DNA of 64,000 bases from Bradyrhizobium liaoningense (GTDB lineage Bacteria > Pseudomonadota > Alphaproteobacteria > Rhizobiales > Xanthobacteraceae), in contig NZ_JAFCJT010000001.1 of assembly GCF_018130785.1 (NCBI RefSeq), forward strand, positions 744,001-808,000. The letters are read 5' to 3'. Positions 27,406 through 35,359 of the stretch are shown here, in pieces. The position numbers were made by a program, and so were the translations under genes. How positions within the stretch are numbered: the first letter of the stretch is position 1; the number at the start of each line of letters is the position of its first letter. The notes under the pieces were generated by a model, which was not told where the DNA came from, did no database searches, and worked only from the letters and a program-made list of their open reading frames with translations.

Positions 27406-28071
27406 TCAGGCGTCCTTCCAGAAATCGCTCATATGCGCGAAGACCCGATCGGCCCCAGCGCCGGACAGCATATCCTGACCGTCGCGTCCACGATAATGAC
27501 TGCCACCGACAAATCCCCAGACGGTCATGCCGGCAGCCTTCGCGGCCAGCACCCCACTGACGCTGTCCTCGATCACCAGCGTGCGCGCAGGTTGCGCGCC
27601 CATCTTCTCCGCCGCGTGGAGAAAGAGATCCGGCGCGGGCTTGCCATGCGTGACCATTTGCGCCGTGTAGATCCGGTCGCCGAAATGGGGCGCGAGGCCG
27701 GCCACCCTCAGCGACAGGGCGACGCGGTCGAGATCACTCGACGAGGCCACGCAATTCGGCACGCGCAGGCCGGACAAGACAGTATCGATATCGGGAATCG
27801 GATGCAGCGCCTTCTCGAAGGCGCTCAGCACGCGCGACTTCAGCCGGAAGGGAAAATCGACCGGCACCGTCTGGCCGAGCTCACGATAATGCTGCGTGAT
27901 CGCGCTCGTGCTTCGCCCGAGAAACAGCTCGAGCGCCTGCACAAGTGTCAGCGATATCCCAAATCCGGAAAGCTCGTCCGACAGGCACTGGCAGCTCAGC
28001 AGTTCGCTGTCGACGAGCACGCCGTCGCAGTCGAAGATGACGAGATCGGGTCCTGGCCGGCTTTGGTCCAT
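27406..28071 (-). CDS. HAD-superfamily phosphatase (CbbY/Gph-like)
   Basis: 221 residues. Motif I DLVIFDCDGVLVDSE (two catalytic Asp), motif II Ser in NCVASSSDLDR, Lys in THGKPAPDLFL, acidic motif IV in TLVIEDSVSGVLAAKAAG. A cap domain lies after motif I, as in phosphoglycolate or sugar-phosphate phosphatases. Its place before the SorC gene and behind the same operator pair suggests it removes toxic sugar or polyol phosphates in this pathway; this is inference. Confidence 0.88.
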   Translation of the reverse strand: MDQSRPGPDLVIFDCDGVLVDSELLSCQCLSDELSGFGISLTLVQALELFLGRSTSAITQHYRELGQTVPVDFPFRLKSRVLSAFEKALHPIPDIDTVLSGLRVPNCVASSSDLDRVALSLRVAGLAPHFGDRIYTAQMVTHGKPAPDLFLHAAEKMGAQPARTLVIEDSVSGVLAAKAAGMTVWGFVGGSHYRGRDGQDMLSGAGADRVFAHMSDFWKDA

Positions 28072-28080
28072 CCGGCCATT

Positions 28081-28113
28081 CGATCATATACCCATTCTTT
28101 GAGCAATAGTTCA
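28081..28113. promoter_or_regulatory. Paired SorC-type operator boxes before HAD/SorC genes
   Basis: CGATC-ATAT-ACCCA (28081-28094) and TGAGC-AATA-GTTCA (28100-28113), centres 19 bp apart, exactly the spacing seen at 26140-26172. The pair lies 10-42 bases upstream of the HAD start, so bound protein would block transcription, which fits autorepression. Confidence 0.7.
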
Positions 28114-28145
28114 CCCGGGGAGGACGCGTGGCGGGTTCGCCGGGG

Positions 28146-30065
28146 TCAATGGGCGACCTGACGATAGATCGCCGGCAGCGCCGCGGGCAATCGACGGACA
28201 TTGCCGACGATGGCGTAGCCGCTGCGGCCGAACAGCGTCGGGAAGTAGGATTGCGCCGCCGCATCGACGGTCACGCCGAAGACCGCGATGCCGAGCCGGC
28301 GCGCTTCCTGCACGGCTTTCCGCGTGTCTTCGACCGCGAAGCGGCCCTCATAATGATCGACGTCGTTCGGCTTGCCGTCGGTCAGGACGAGCAGCAGCTT
28401 CTTGCGCTGCGGCTGGCGCGCCAGCTCGGCCGAGGCGTGGCGTACCGCCGCGCCGATCCGTGTGTAATAGCCAGGCTTCAGCGCGCCGATCCGGCGCTCG
28501 ATCGCCCCGGTCATCGGCTCGCCGAAGGCCTTGACCGTTTCGAGCCGCACCCAGGAACGCCGGCGCGAAGTGAAGGTGAGGATGCTGTGGTGATCGCCGC
28601 AGGCCGAAAGGCCGTGCGCAAGCACCAGGAGCGCCTCCTTCTCGACATCGAGCACCCGATAGCCGTCGACCCAGGCGTCCGTCGAGAGCGAGACGTCGAC
28701 GAGCAGCGTGACGGCAAGATCGTGCCCCTGCGGCCGCATCGCGATGTGGACGCGATCGAGACCGGCGCCATTGCCGCCGGCGCTGAGATCGCATCGCGCG
28801 CGCACGAGCGCGTCGAGGTCGAGGTCGTGACCATCGGCTTGCGCACGCATCAATTCGTGACGCGGTCGCAACATCTCGAAGCGGCGGCGCACCTGGCGGA
28901 TGTGGCGGCGCATTGTCTCGTCGGGCGACCAGGTCTCACCTAGCACAGACGCAGCGCCCGCGAGCACGCGGCAATGATCGGGCAGATAGGAGTTGCTGCG
29001 ATAATCCCATTCGGGATAGCTCAGGTCGGCGTTCAATCGCGAGGCATCGAGCGCTTCCGGCGGCAGGTCGAGATCGAATTTGAGCCGGCTCGCCGGCTTG
29101 CCGCTGCGGCGGCTGAGCGTGATCTCCTCCAGATCGTCGGCGGCCTTCTGCGCATCCTCGTCGTCGCTGTCGTCAGCCGGGCGATCGACATTGATCATCT
29201 CGGCCATCGCGAGGATCTTCTCGAAGCGATTGAGCACGAAGGGATCGCGGCGATTGGCACGGTCTTCGCGCTCACGGACGGCGAAACGCTTGCGATCGTC
29301 CGATGGCGCCGGCGCCGAAGCCGGCGCATTCTCGTCGTCACCCGCATGTGCCGGTGAAAGCTCGCGTGTCCAGCAATCGCCCCAGAGCGGGCACGGCAGG
29401 ATCGAATGATAGCCCGGCGGCGCCTTGTCCGGCAGCGGCCCTGTCCCCATCATCGCCGGCCACAGCTTTCCCATTGGCGGCGTATCGGCGCCGAGCAGAG
29501 CAAGTACGATCTGCTCCATGTCCTGCTCGATGCGCGGCAATGGCCGGTGTGGCCGCGCCATGGCCGTGGCCGCGGCCAGCCGAGAGTAGTCCTCGGCGAG
29601 GCCGGGACATTCCGTCAGCACAAGCACCGCGATTTCGCTGGCCCGCCGCAGCATCAACAGATCGCGCCGCAACGGATCGGTCTCCGCGATCGCCTCAGTG
29701 GGCGCAAACGCGAACCACGCCGCGAGCCAGCGGTACAGCGTGGCGTTCAGCTCGCGGTCGGCAAAGATTGCGATGCTATCAGGCAAAAATATCGTCGCGG
29801 CATCGCGGCCCGGTTGCTCCAGGCGCTCGTCGCCGAGCCCGATGCGCTGCAGCCATCCAAGCCGGTGACCCGACCGGCGGGCACTGGCACTCGCGATCTG
29901 CACGCCCGTCTCGCCGCCGAGCGCGCGGAACATGATCGCGATCCGGCTACGAACTTCCGTCAGCGATACCGCGTGATCGGCATGGACCGGGTAGCTCGCG
30001 GCGCCGCCGACGAGACGATGCCAGGCACGGCCGACGCTTTCTTCAAGCTCGAGGAAATCGAGCAT
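28146..30065 (-). CDS. norD: Nitric oxide reductase activation protein NorD
   Basis: 639 residues. The C-terminal third is a von Willebrand A domain with a MIDAS motif (LLVDVSLSTDAW, near 430) and LVLTDGKPNDVDHYEG. NorD works with the MoxR-type ATPase NorQ to insert metal (probably the non-heme iron) into NorB. An acidic segment lies near 290-310 (DDSDDEDAQ). The gene begins 9 bases after norQ ends and closes the operon. Length and domain order agree with NorD. Confidence 0.93.
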   Translation of the reverse strand: MLDFLELEESVGRAWHRLVGGAASYPVHADHAVSLTEVRSRIAIMFRALGGETGVQIASASARRSGHRLGWLQRIGLGDERLEQPGRDAATIFLPDSIAIFADRELNATLYRWLAAWFAFAPTEAIAETDPLRRDLLMLRRASEIAVLVLTECPGLAEDYSRLAAATAMARPHRPLPRIEQDMEQIVLALLGADTPPMGKLWPAMMGTGPLPDKAPPGYHSILPCPLWGDCWTRELSPAHAGDDENAPASAPAPSDDRKRFAVREREDRANRRDPFVLNRFEKILAMAEMINVDRPADDSDDEDAQKAADDLEEITLSRRSGKPASRLKFDLDLPPEALDASRLNADLSYPEWDYRSNSYLPDHCRVLAGAASVLGETWSPDETMRRHIRQVRRRFEMLRPRHELMRAQADGHDLDLDALVRARCDLSAGGNGAGLDRVHIAMRPQGHDLAVTLLVDVSLSTDAWVDGYRVLDVEKEALLVLAHGLSACGDHHSILTFTSRRRSWVRLETVKAFGEPMTGAIERRIGALKPGYYTRIGAAVRHASAELARQPQRKKLLLVLTDGKPNDVDHYEGRFAVEDTRKAVQEARRLGIAVFGVTVDAAAQSYFPTLFGRSGYAIVGNVRRLPAALPAIYRQVAH

Positions 30066-30074
30066 TGCATCCCC

Positions 30075-30887
30075 TCAGGACATCATGGCGCGTGCGACGT
30101 CGAGCAGTGCGGCCTTGACGTCTGCATCATCGGTCAACGGCTCGATCATGCCGGCGAGTACCGCATCGGCGATCGAGGCCCCGGCGGCAATCAGGGTGGC
30201 GCAATAGACGACGAGACGGGTCGAGACGCCCTCCTCCAGGTCGTGGCCCTTGAGCGCGCGTAGCCGGCCGGCCAGCAGCACCAGCGGCCTGACATAGCCG
30301 GGCGCAAGCCCGCTCTCGGCCGCGACCACGGCGATCTCCTGTTCCGGCGGCAGGAATCCGAACTCGATCGCGACGAAGCGCTGCCGCGTCGAAGGCTTCA
30401 GCGCCTTGAGCAGCGTCTGGTAGCCGGGGTTGTAGGAGACCACGAGCATGAATCTCTCCGGCGCGATCAGTTCCTCGCCGGTGCGCTCCAGCGGCAGGAT
30501 GCGGCGGTCGTCGGTCAGTGGATGCAGAACGACAGTGACGTCCTTGCGCGCCTCCACGACTTCATCGAGATAGCAGATTCCGCCCTCGCGCACCGCGCGC
30601 GTCAGCGGACCGTCGGTCCATACGGTGTCGCCGCCCTTCAGCAGGTAGCGACCGGTAAGATCGGCGGCGGTGAGATCGTCGTGGCAGGCGACGGTGTGAA
30701 GCGGCAATCCCAGCCGCGCCGCCATGTGGGCGACGAAGCGCGTCTTGCCGCAGCCGGTCGGTCCCTTCAGCAGGACCGGCAGTCGATGCCGCCAGGCGTG
30801 CTCGAACAGCACGCATTCGTTGCCGCTCGGAACATAAGCCGGGAGCACGAGCGCGGGTGCCGCCAGGGCGTGAAGTGCTGCTGTCAT
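30075..30887 (-). CDS. norQ: MoxR-family ATPase NorQ
   Basis: 270 residues. AAA+ fold: Walker A LLKGPTGCGKTRFVAH, Walker B ICYLDEVVEARKDV, sensor region MLVVSYNPGYQTLLKALKPS, arginine finger region STRQRFVAIEF. NorQ/CbbQ proteins remodel their target with a VWA partner, here NorD, to mature nitric oxide reductase. ATG 30887 is chosen because GGAG lies 7 bases upstream; ATG 30893 is too near that site. Confidence 0.93.
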   Translation of the reverse strand: MTAALHALAAPALVLPAYVPSGNECVLFEHAWRHRLPVLLKGPTGCGKTRFVAHMAARLGLPLHTVACHDDLTAADLTGRYLLKGGDTVWTDGPLTRAVREGGICYLDEVVEARKDVTVVLHPLTDDRRILPLERTGEELIAPERFMLVVSYNPGYQTLLKALKPSTRQRFVAIEFGFLPPEQEIAVVAAESGLAPGYVRPLVLLAGRLRALKGHDLEEGVSTRLVVYCATLIAAGASIADAVLAGMIEPLTDDADVKAALLDVARAMMS

Positions 30888-30949
30888 GGTCATTCTCCGA
30901 AAATCATTCTGGAACGCGGCGGCCGCGACTTGCACGGCCGCCTTCGCAT

Positions 30950-32296
30950 TTATTCGGCCGGTTGCAGGGCGCCGGGAATGGCCGCGTGCTGCTCACGGCC
31001 GGGCACCAGCACCGCCCAGACGAACATCAGCGCGGAGATCGCGACGAACACGCCGGAGCCGAGCCGCACCCAGTAGAAGAAGGCAAGCTGGTCCTGCACG
31101 TCCATGTAACTCTGGCCGAGCACGCGCTGGAGATGGACCTGGATCACGCCGGCAAAGGTCAGCGCGAAAGTCATGGTCATCATGGCCGTGCACATGATCC
31201 AGAAGCTGGTCATGCTGAGCCACTGGTTATAGGGCGTACGTCCCTTGATCTGCGGGATCGCATAAGCCATCACCGACAGGTTCAGCATCACATAGGCGCC
31301 GAAGAAGGCGAGATGACCGTGTGCGGCGGTGACCTGCGTGCCGTGGGTGTAGTAGTTCACCGAGGACAGCGTGTGCAGGAAGCCCCAGACGCCGGCGCCG
31401 AGGAACGCCATCACCGAGCAGCCGACCGACCACAAGAGCGCGGCGCGGTTCGGATGCTTGCGGCCGGCTTTCCAGGTCATCTGCACCGTGAAGATCACCA
31501 TGGTGAAGAAGGGCGCGACCTCCAGCGTGGAGAACAGCGAGCCGATCCACTGCCAGTAACCGGGCGCGCCAATCCAGTAAAAATGGTGGCCGGTGCCGAG
31601 GATTCCGGAGAACAGCGCAAGGCCGATGATGACATAGAGCCACTTCTCGACCACCTCGCGGTCGATGCCGTTGAGCTTGATCATGAGATAGGCGAGCACG
31701 GAGGCCATGATCAGTTCCCAGACGCCTTCGACCCAGAGATGCACGACATACCACCAGTACATCTTGTCGACTGCGAGGTTCGCCGGATTGTAGAAGGCGA
31801 ACAGGAAGAAGATCGCAACGCCCCACAGGCCGAACAACAGGATGTTGGTGACCGTGGTCTTGCGTCCCTTGAGCGCCGTCATCGTCACATTGAACAGGAA
31901 CATCAGGCAGACGACGACGATGCCGACCTTGATGATGAAGGGCTGTTCGAGGAACTCGCGGCCCTCGTGGTAATGGAAGAGATAGCCAACCACGGCCACA
32001 CCTGCTGCACCGAAGAACATCCAGAACTGGATCTTTGCCAGCAGCGGGCTGTAAAGCTCGGTCTCCGTTTCCTCGGGTAGCAGGAAGTAGGTCGCGCCCA
32101 TGAAGCCGATCAGCGACCACACGATCAACGCGTTGGTGTGTATCATCCTGACGATGTTGAACGGCAGCAGCACCGACAGCGTGTTGGGCAGCACGTAGAT
32201 GGTTCCGGCGAGGAGGCCAAACAGGACCTGGGCCAGGAACAGCGTCAGCGCGCCGTAGAAATACAGCATCGCGACTTTCTGGGTTTGGTATTTCAT
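30950..32296 (-). CDS. norB: Nitric oxide reductase subunit B (cNOR catalytic subunit)
   Basis: 448 residues with twelve membrane segments. Heme and FeB ligands are all visible: HTNALIVW (low-spin heme b), HLWVEGVWE (FeB His plus conserved Glu), GTGHHFYWIG (FeB His pair) and AAHGHLAFFG (heme b3 and heme b His). It reduces 2 NO to N2O, taking electrons through NorC. The protein lacks the N-terminal extension of the quinol type (qNOR), so it is cNOR. The upstream spacer to norC consists largely of a 16-bp tandem repeat. Confidence 0.96.
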   Translation of the reverse strand: MKYQTQKVAMLYFYGALTLFLAQVLFGLLAGTIYVLPNTLSVLLPFNIVRMIHTNALIVWSLIGFMGATYFLLPEETETELYSPLLAKIQFWMFFGAAGVAVVGYLFHYHEGREFLEQPFIIKVGIVVVCLMFLFNVTMTALKGRKTTVTNILLFGLWGVAIFFLFAFYNPANLAVDKMYWWYVVHLWVEGVWELIMASVLAYLMIKLNGIDREVVEKWLYVIIGLALFSGILGTGHHFYWIGAPGYWQWIGSLFSTLEVAPFFTMVIFTVQMTWKAGRKHPNRAALLWSVGCSVMAFLGAGVWGFLHTLSSVNYYTHGTQVTAAHGHLAFFGAYVMLNLSVMAYAIPQIKGRTPYNQWLSMTSFWIMCTAMMTMTFALTFAGVIQVHLQRVLGQSYMDVQDQLAFFYWVRLGSGVFVAISALMFVWAVLVPGREQHAAIPGALQPAE

Positions 32297-32310
32297 TTCG
32301 GGTTCTCTCT

Positions 32311-32374
32311 GTCTTGAAAGAGGCAAGTCTTGAAAGAGGCAAGTCTTGAAAGAGGCAAGGCCTTGAAAAGGAAG
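32311..32374 (-). repeat. 16-bp tandem repeat in norC-norB spacer
   Basis: GTCTTGAAAGAGGCAA occurs three times in perfect tandem (32311-32326, 32327-32342, 32343-32358) followed by a decayed fourth copy (32359-32374). The array fills most of the 81 bases between the norC stop and the norB start. On the mRNA each unit reads TTGCCTCTTTCAAGAC. The copy number could vary by slippage and change norC-norB spacing. Confidence 0.92.
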
Positions 32375-32377
32375 GCG

Positions 32378-32830
32378 TCAGCCGGCCTTGTTCGGCGGCC
32401 ATTCCTGACGCTTGATCTTGCTGGTCCATTGTAGGAAGTCGGCGAGATCGTTGAGCTCCTGGTCGGTGAGGTTGAACTGCGGCATCTGGCGCCGGCCCTC
32501 CGCGCTCGAGGGCTGCGATTGCATCCAGGCCTTCAGCGTCTCGCGCGCACCGGCCGGATCCTCGTTGCCGCCCCAACGTTCCCAGACATTGCCGACTTCA
32601 GGGGCGAAATAGGCGCCCTCGCCCAGCAAGGTGTGGCAGTTGATGCAGGAATTCCTCTCCCACACATGCTTGCCGCGCGCGACCGACGATGTCAGCGTCG
32701 TCGCATCCGTCGAGGTCGTCGCCATATAGTAGTGGCTGTGCGCCGTCAGCCCGATGAAGATGGCGAAGAAGAAGGCCGAGCCGCCGTAGAAGACGTTTCG
32801 AGCCGCCGACTTGGTCAGGCGTTCAGCCAT
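32378..32830 (-). CDS. norC: Nitric oxide reductase subunit C (cytochrome c)
   Basis: 150 residues. One N-terminal membrane anchor (NVFYGGSAFFFAIFIGLTA), then a periplasmic c-type heme domain with CINCH (near 62) and a distal Met in RRQMPQFNL. NorC passes electrons from soluble cytochrome c to NorB. ATG 32830 has GGAAAGGA upstream. A TTG-N8-CAA box lies 77-90 bases upstream of the start. Confidence 0.95.
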   Translation of the reverse strand: MAERLTKSAARNVFYGGSAFFFAIFIGLTAHSHYYMATTSTDATTLTSSVARGKHVWERNSCINCHTLLGEGAYFAPEVGNVWERWGGNEDPAGARETLKAWMQSQPSSAEGRRQMPQFNLTDQELNDLADFLQWTSKIKRQEWPPNKAG

Positions 32831-32906
32831 TGCCAGTCCTTTCCGTTGTGAGTCCAGTCGTGAGGAACAGTGATGCTGTATCTTGCCGATTGGTGCCGAC
32901 AGGTCT

Positions 32907-32920
32907 TTGTCGGGGCGCAA
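32907..32920 (-). promoter_or_regulatory. FNR/NnrR/FixK-type box upstream of norC
   Basis: On the minus strand TTGCGCCCCGACAA, a TTG-N8-CAA palindrome of the CRP/FNR class, centred about 83 bases before the norC start. If it sits at -41.5, the transcript would start about 42 bases before norC. It closely resembles the norC box I recall from Bradyrhizobium, but I cannot verify that here. Confidence 0.6.
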
Positions 32921-32940
32921 TGAGCGCTGCGTTGGCGGCG

Positions 32941-33201
32941 TCAGATCAATGCGATGACGGCGGAGGCGAGCCAGGCAAACAGCACCACGATGAGGATCCA
33001 TGCGCTGACCAGGCCGCGCCAGAGCGCCGGCGCCGCCCGGAGATCCATGAAATCAAGCGCAATCCGGCGGCCCTTGAGGGCAGCGAAGGTTAGCAGCAAG
33101 GCATTGCCGGGCAGCGGCCGCGGCACCAGCTGTGGCACGAGGATGGTCGCGAGTGCGAGGCCGATCAGCGCGATCCAGGTGATGTCAAGGCGATCCGTCA
33201 T
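32941..33201 (-). CDS. norF: NorF-like small membrane protein (cytochrome oxidase subunit IV type)
   Basis: 86 residues with three hydrophobic segments (WIALIGLALATILVPQLV, ALLLTFAALKG, AWILIVVLFAWLASAVIALI). NorF is a small protein encoded next to norE in Paracoccus and relatives; the pair assists NO reductase activity. Here it starts 2 bases after the norE stop. Identification rests on size, topology and position, since NorF sequences vary. Confidence 0.75.
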   Translation of the reverse strand: MTDRLDITWIALIGLALATILVPQLVPRPLPGNALLLTFAALKGRRIALDFMDLRAAPALWRGLVSAWILIVVLFAWLASAVIALI

Positions 33202-33203
33202 CG

Positions 33204-33779
33204 TCACCGCATCAGATAGAGAATCGGGAACATCACGATCCAGACCAGATCGACCATGTGCCAGAAGGCGGCCCCCGTCTCGACGCCGGAGGCCTCGGCG
33301 CGGCGGCAGACCACGGCGAGAATCACGATGCCGAGGCAGACGTGCAGAAGATGGAAACCGGTCAGGAGGAAGTAGAGCGTGAAGAACGGGCTGGTCTCCA
33401 GGCCGATCCCGCGATCGATCTCTTCGGCATATTCGGCGAGCTTGATCGCGATGAAGAGTCCGCCGAGCGCCATGGCGGTGAGGAGCCACCAGCGCGAGGC
33501 CCGCTTCTCGCTGGTCCGCGCGGCCCTCGTAGCCCGGGCCGCAGCCCAGCCGCTGGTCACCAGCACGACGGTGTTGAGACCAGCGAGATTCGAATCGAGC
33601 ACCGCCTGCCCCGCCGCGAACACTGCGGGGTGGACCGCGCGCGCGACCGTGAAGGCACCGAGAAACAGGCCGAAGGCGACGAGCTCGCTGAAGATCAGCA
33701 CCCAGATCATGGGATCGCCGGGGAGATCTTCCAGAATTCCCCAGCCGGTTTCCTGTTGTTCGCAATCGGCGGTCGACAT
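33204..33779 (-). CDS. norE: NorE, cytochrome c oxidase subunit III-like protein
   Basis: 191 residues with five membrane segments and the subunit III family pattern (MIWVLIFSELVAFGLFLGAF at the first helix, FFTLYFLLTGFHLLHVCLG later). NorE is associated with NO reductase and helps its activity without being part of the purified NorBC complex. It is the first gene of norEF, with an FNR-type box centred 63 bases upstream. Confidence 0.88.
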   Translation of the reverse strand: MSTADCEQQETGWGILEDLPGDPMIWVLIFSELVAFGLFLGAFTVARAVHPAVFAAGQAVLDSNLAGLNTVVLVTSGWAAARATRAARTSEKRASRWWLLTAMALGGLFIAIKLAEYAEEIDRGIGLETSPFFTLYFLLTGFHLLHVCLGIVILAVVCRRAEASGVETGAAFWHMVDLVWIVMFPILYLMR

Positions 33780-33834
33780 CTGCTTTTTCGGATCAGGACA
33801 CCGGCCAGCCTTAGCTCAGTCGCCACGATCCGAG

Positions 33835-33850
33835 TTTGTCGCCGGACAAA
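33835..33850 (-). promoter_or_regulatory. FNR/NnrR-type palindrome upstream of norE
   Basis: TTTGTC-GCCG-GACAAA: 6-bp perfect arms around four bases, the TTG-N8-CAA class bound by CRP/FNR-family regulators. The centre is 63 bases before the norE start, so a -41.5 position would give a leader of about 22 bases. The likely regulator is NnrR or FixK, which is not encoded in this window. Confidence 0.65.
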
Positions 33851-33910
33851 CTGGCGGACACCGGAGCGCGGTAAGAACCACCTCAGTGTTCCACGGAATG
33901 GCGAACAACG

Positions 33911-34078
33911 ATGAGCGATGCGCAACTCGGGCTGATGACAGCGACCCCCATCATCATCGCCTTCGCAATCACGCTCAGGCGGATGGGGGTGCTGTCGACG
34001 GTGGCAACGGTATCGGCGGTGGGCCTCTCCGTCGCGATCGCGGCGGTGCTATTCACGACGCAGTCACCGCTGCCGTAG
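33911..34078 (+). CDS. Possible 55-residue two-helix membrane protein
   Basis: Translates as MSDAQLGLMTATPIIIAFAI, then TLRRMGVLSTVATV and a second hydrophobic stretch (SAVGLSVAIAAVLF), ending TTQSPLP. The two-helix hairpin with a basic turn (LRR) is what a small inner-membrane protein looks like. The ribosome site is weak, and the stop codon lies inside the arm of the palindromic repeat at 34073. It is divergent from norE. It may be spurious. Confidence 0.4.
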   Translation: MSDAQLGLMTATPIIIAFAITLRRMGVLSTVATVSAVGLSVAIAAVLFTTQSPLP

Positions 34079-34165
34079 GGTGGGCAAAGCGAAGCGTGCC
34101 CACCACCTGTCATGATCATGGAAAGATGGTGGGCACGGCGCGTTGCGCCTTTGCCCACCCTACGG
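34073..34165. repeat. Long palindromic repeat beside gguB
   Basis: Outer arms CCGTAGGGTGGGCAAAG (34073-34089) and its exact complement (34149-34165), 17 bp; inner arms CGTGCCCACCA (34095-34105) and TGGTGGGCACG (34127-34137), 11 bp. It ends 4 bases before the gguB stop and may end transcription from both sides. It is of the dispersed kind common in Bradyrhizobium intergenic DNA, to my knowledge. Confidence 0.8.
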
Positions 34166-34168
34166 GAC

Positions 34169-35359
34169 CTACCGTCGCTGATTGTACACGTCGATGCACA
34201 CCGCCCCGAGCAGCACCAGGCCCTTGATGACCTGCTGATAGTCGATGCCGATGCCGAGGATGGACATACCGTTGTTCATCACGCCCATGATCATGGCGCC
34301 GACCACGGCACCGCCGACGCGACCCACCCCACCATAGGCCGAGGCGCCGCCGATGAAGCAGGCGGCGATGACGTCGAGTTCGAAGCCGAGGCCCGCTTTC
34401 GGCGTCGCGGTGTTGAGGCGCGCGGCAAAGACGAGGCCGGCCAGCGCGGCGAGCACGCCCATGTTGACGAAGGTGAGGAAGGTCAGCCGCTCGGTCTTGA
34501 TGCCCGACAATTTTGCTGCTTTCGCATTGCCGCCGACCGCATAGATATGCCGCCCGATCACTGTGCGACGCGTCACGAAGCCGTAAAGTGCGATCAAGAC
34601 GCTCATGATCACCAGCACGTTCGGCAGGCCGCGATAGGTCGCGATCAGATAGGTGAAATAGAGCACCGCACAGGCCAGCACGACGCTCTTGCCGAGGAAG
34701 AACGCGTAGGGTTCGACCTCGATGCCATGCGACTGCTCGCGCGTGCGGCTTTTGGCGCTGGCATAGACCAGCCCCAGAGCCAGCACGGCACCGATCAGCA
34801 TCGAGGTCGGATGCAGCGTACCGGCTTCGGGCAGGAGCTCCGGGATGAAGCCCGACGACAATTTCTGGAAAGTCGGTGGGAACGGGCCGAGCGACTGGCC
34901 CTGCAGCACCGCGAGCGCAAGTCCCTTGAACACCAGCATGCCCGCCAGCGTGACGATGAAGGACGGAATGCCGAAATAGGCCACCCAATAGCCCTGCGCC
35001 GCACCGATCGCAGCGCCCAACAGCAGGCAGGCGATGAAGGCGAGCGTGTAGTCGACCTTGTACGTCACCATCAGCACGGCGGCGACCGCACCGACGAAGC
35101 CCGCGACCGAGCCGACCGAGAGATCGATATGCCCGGTGACGATCACGAGCAGCATGCCGAGCGCCATGATGACGATGTAGCTGTTCTGCAGCACCAGATT
35201 GGTCAGGTTGAGCGGCTGGAGCAGCGTGCCCCCGGTCATGACCTGGAAGAACAGCATGATCGCGATCAGCGACATCAGCATGCCGTAGTTGCGCAGATTA
35301 TTCTTGATGAAGCTGCCGTGCCGGCGCTCCTCGGGCAGCGAAACCGTCTTGTCGGTCAT
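34169..35359 (-). CDS. gguB: Monosaccharide ABC transporter permease (GguB/XylH-like)
   Basis: 396 residues with ten or so membrane segments and the ribose/xylose-class permease signature VTGHIDLSVGSVAGFVGAV; also GIPSFIVTLAGMLVFKGLAL. GguB with GguA and ChvE forms an importer for galactose, arabinose, xylose and glucose in Agrobacterium. It overlaps gguA by 4 bases and ends the eleven-gene sugar unit. Confidence 0.88.
   Translation of the reverse strand: MTDKTVSLPEERRHGSFIKNNLRNYGMLMSLIAIMLFFQVMTGGTLLQPLNLTNLVLQNSYIVIMALGMLLVIVTGHIDLSVGSVAGFVGAVAAVLMVTYKVDYTLAFIACLLLGAAIGAAQGYWVAYFGIPSFIVTLAGMLVFKGLALAVLQGQSLGPFPPTFQKLSSGFIPELLPEAGTLHPTSMLIGAVLALGLVYASAKSRTREQSHGIEVEPYAFFLGKSVVLACAVLYFTYLIATYRGLPNVLVIMSVLIALYGFVTRRTVIGRHIYAVGGNAKAAKLSGIKTERLTFLTFVNMGVLAALAGLVFAARLNTATPKAGLGFELDVIAACFIGGASAYGGVGRVGGAVVGAMIMGVMNNGMSILGIGIDYQQVIKGLVLLGAVCIDVYNQRR

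Noticed and set aside
32311..32374. Tandem repeat considered as a CRISPR array.
   Set aside because: The units are directly adjacent with no spacers, are only 16 bp long, and no cas genes are near.
32941..33765. One long minus-strand frame running through norE into norF, considered as a single fused protein.
   Set aside because: Only the last 86 residues of that frame are protein-like; the upstream part is the wrong frame of norE. Two genes with a 2-base gap explain it better.
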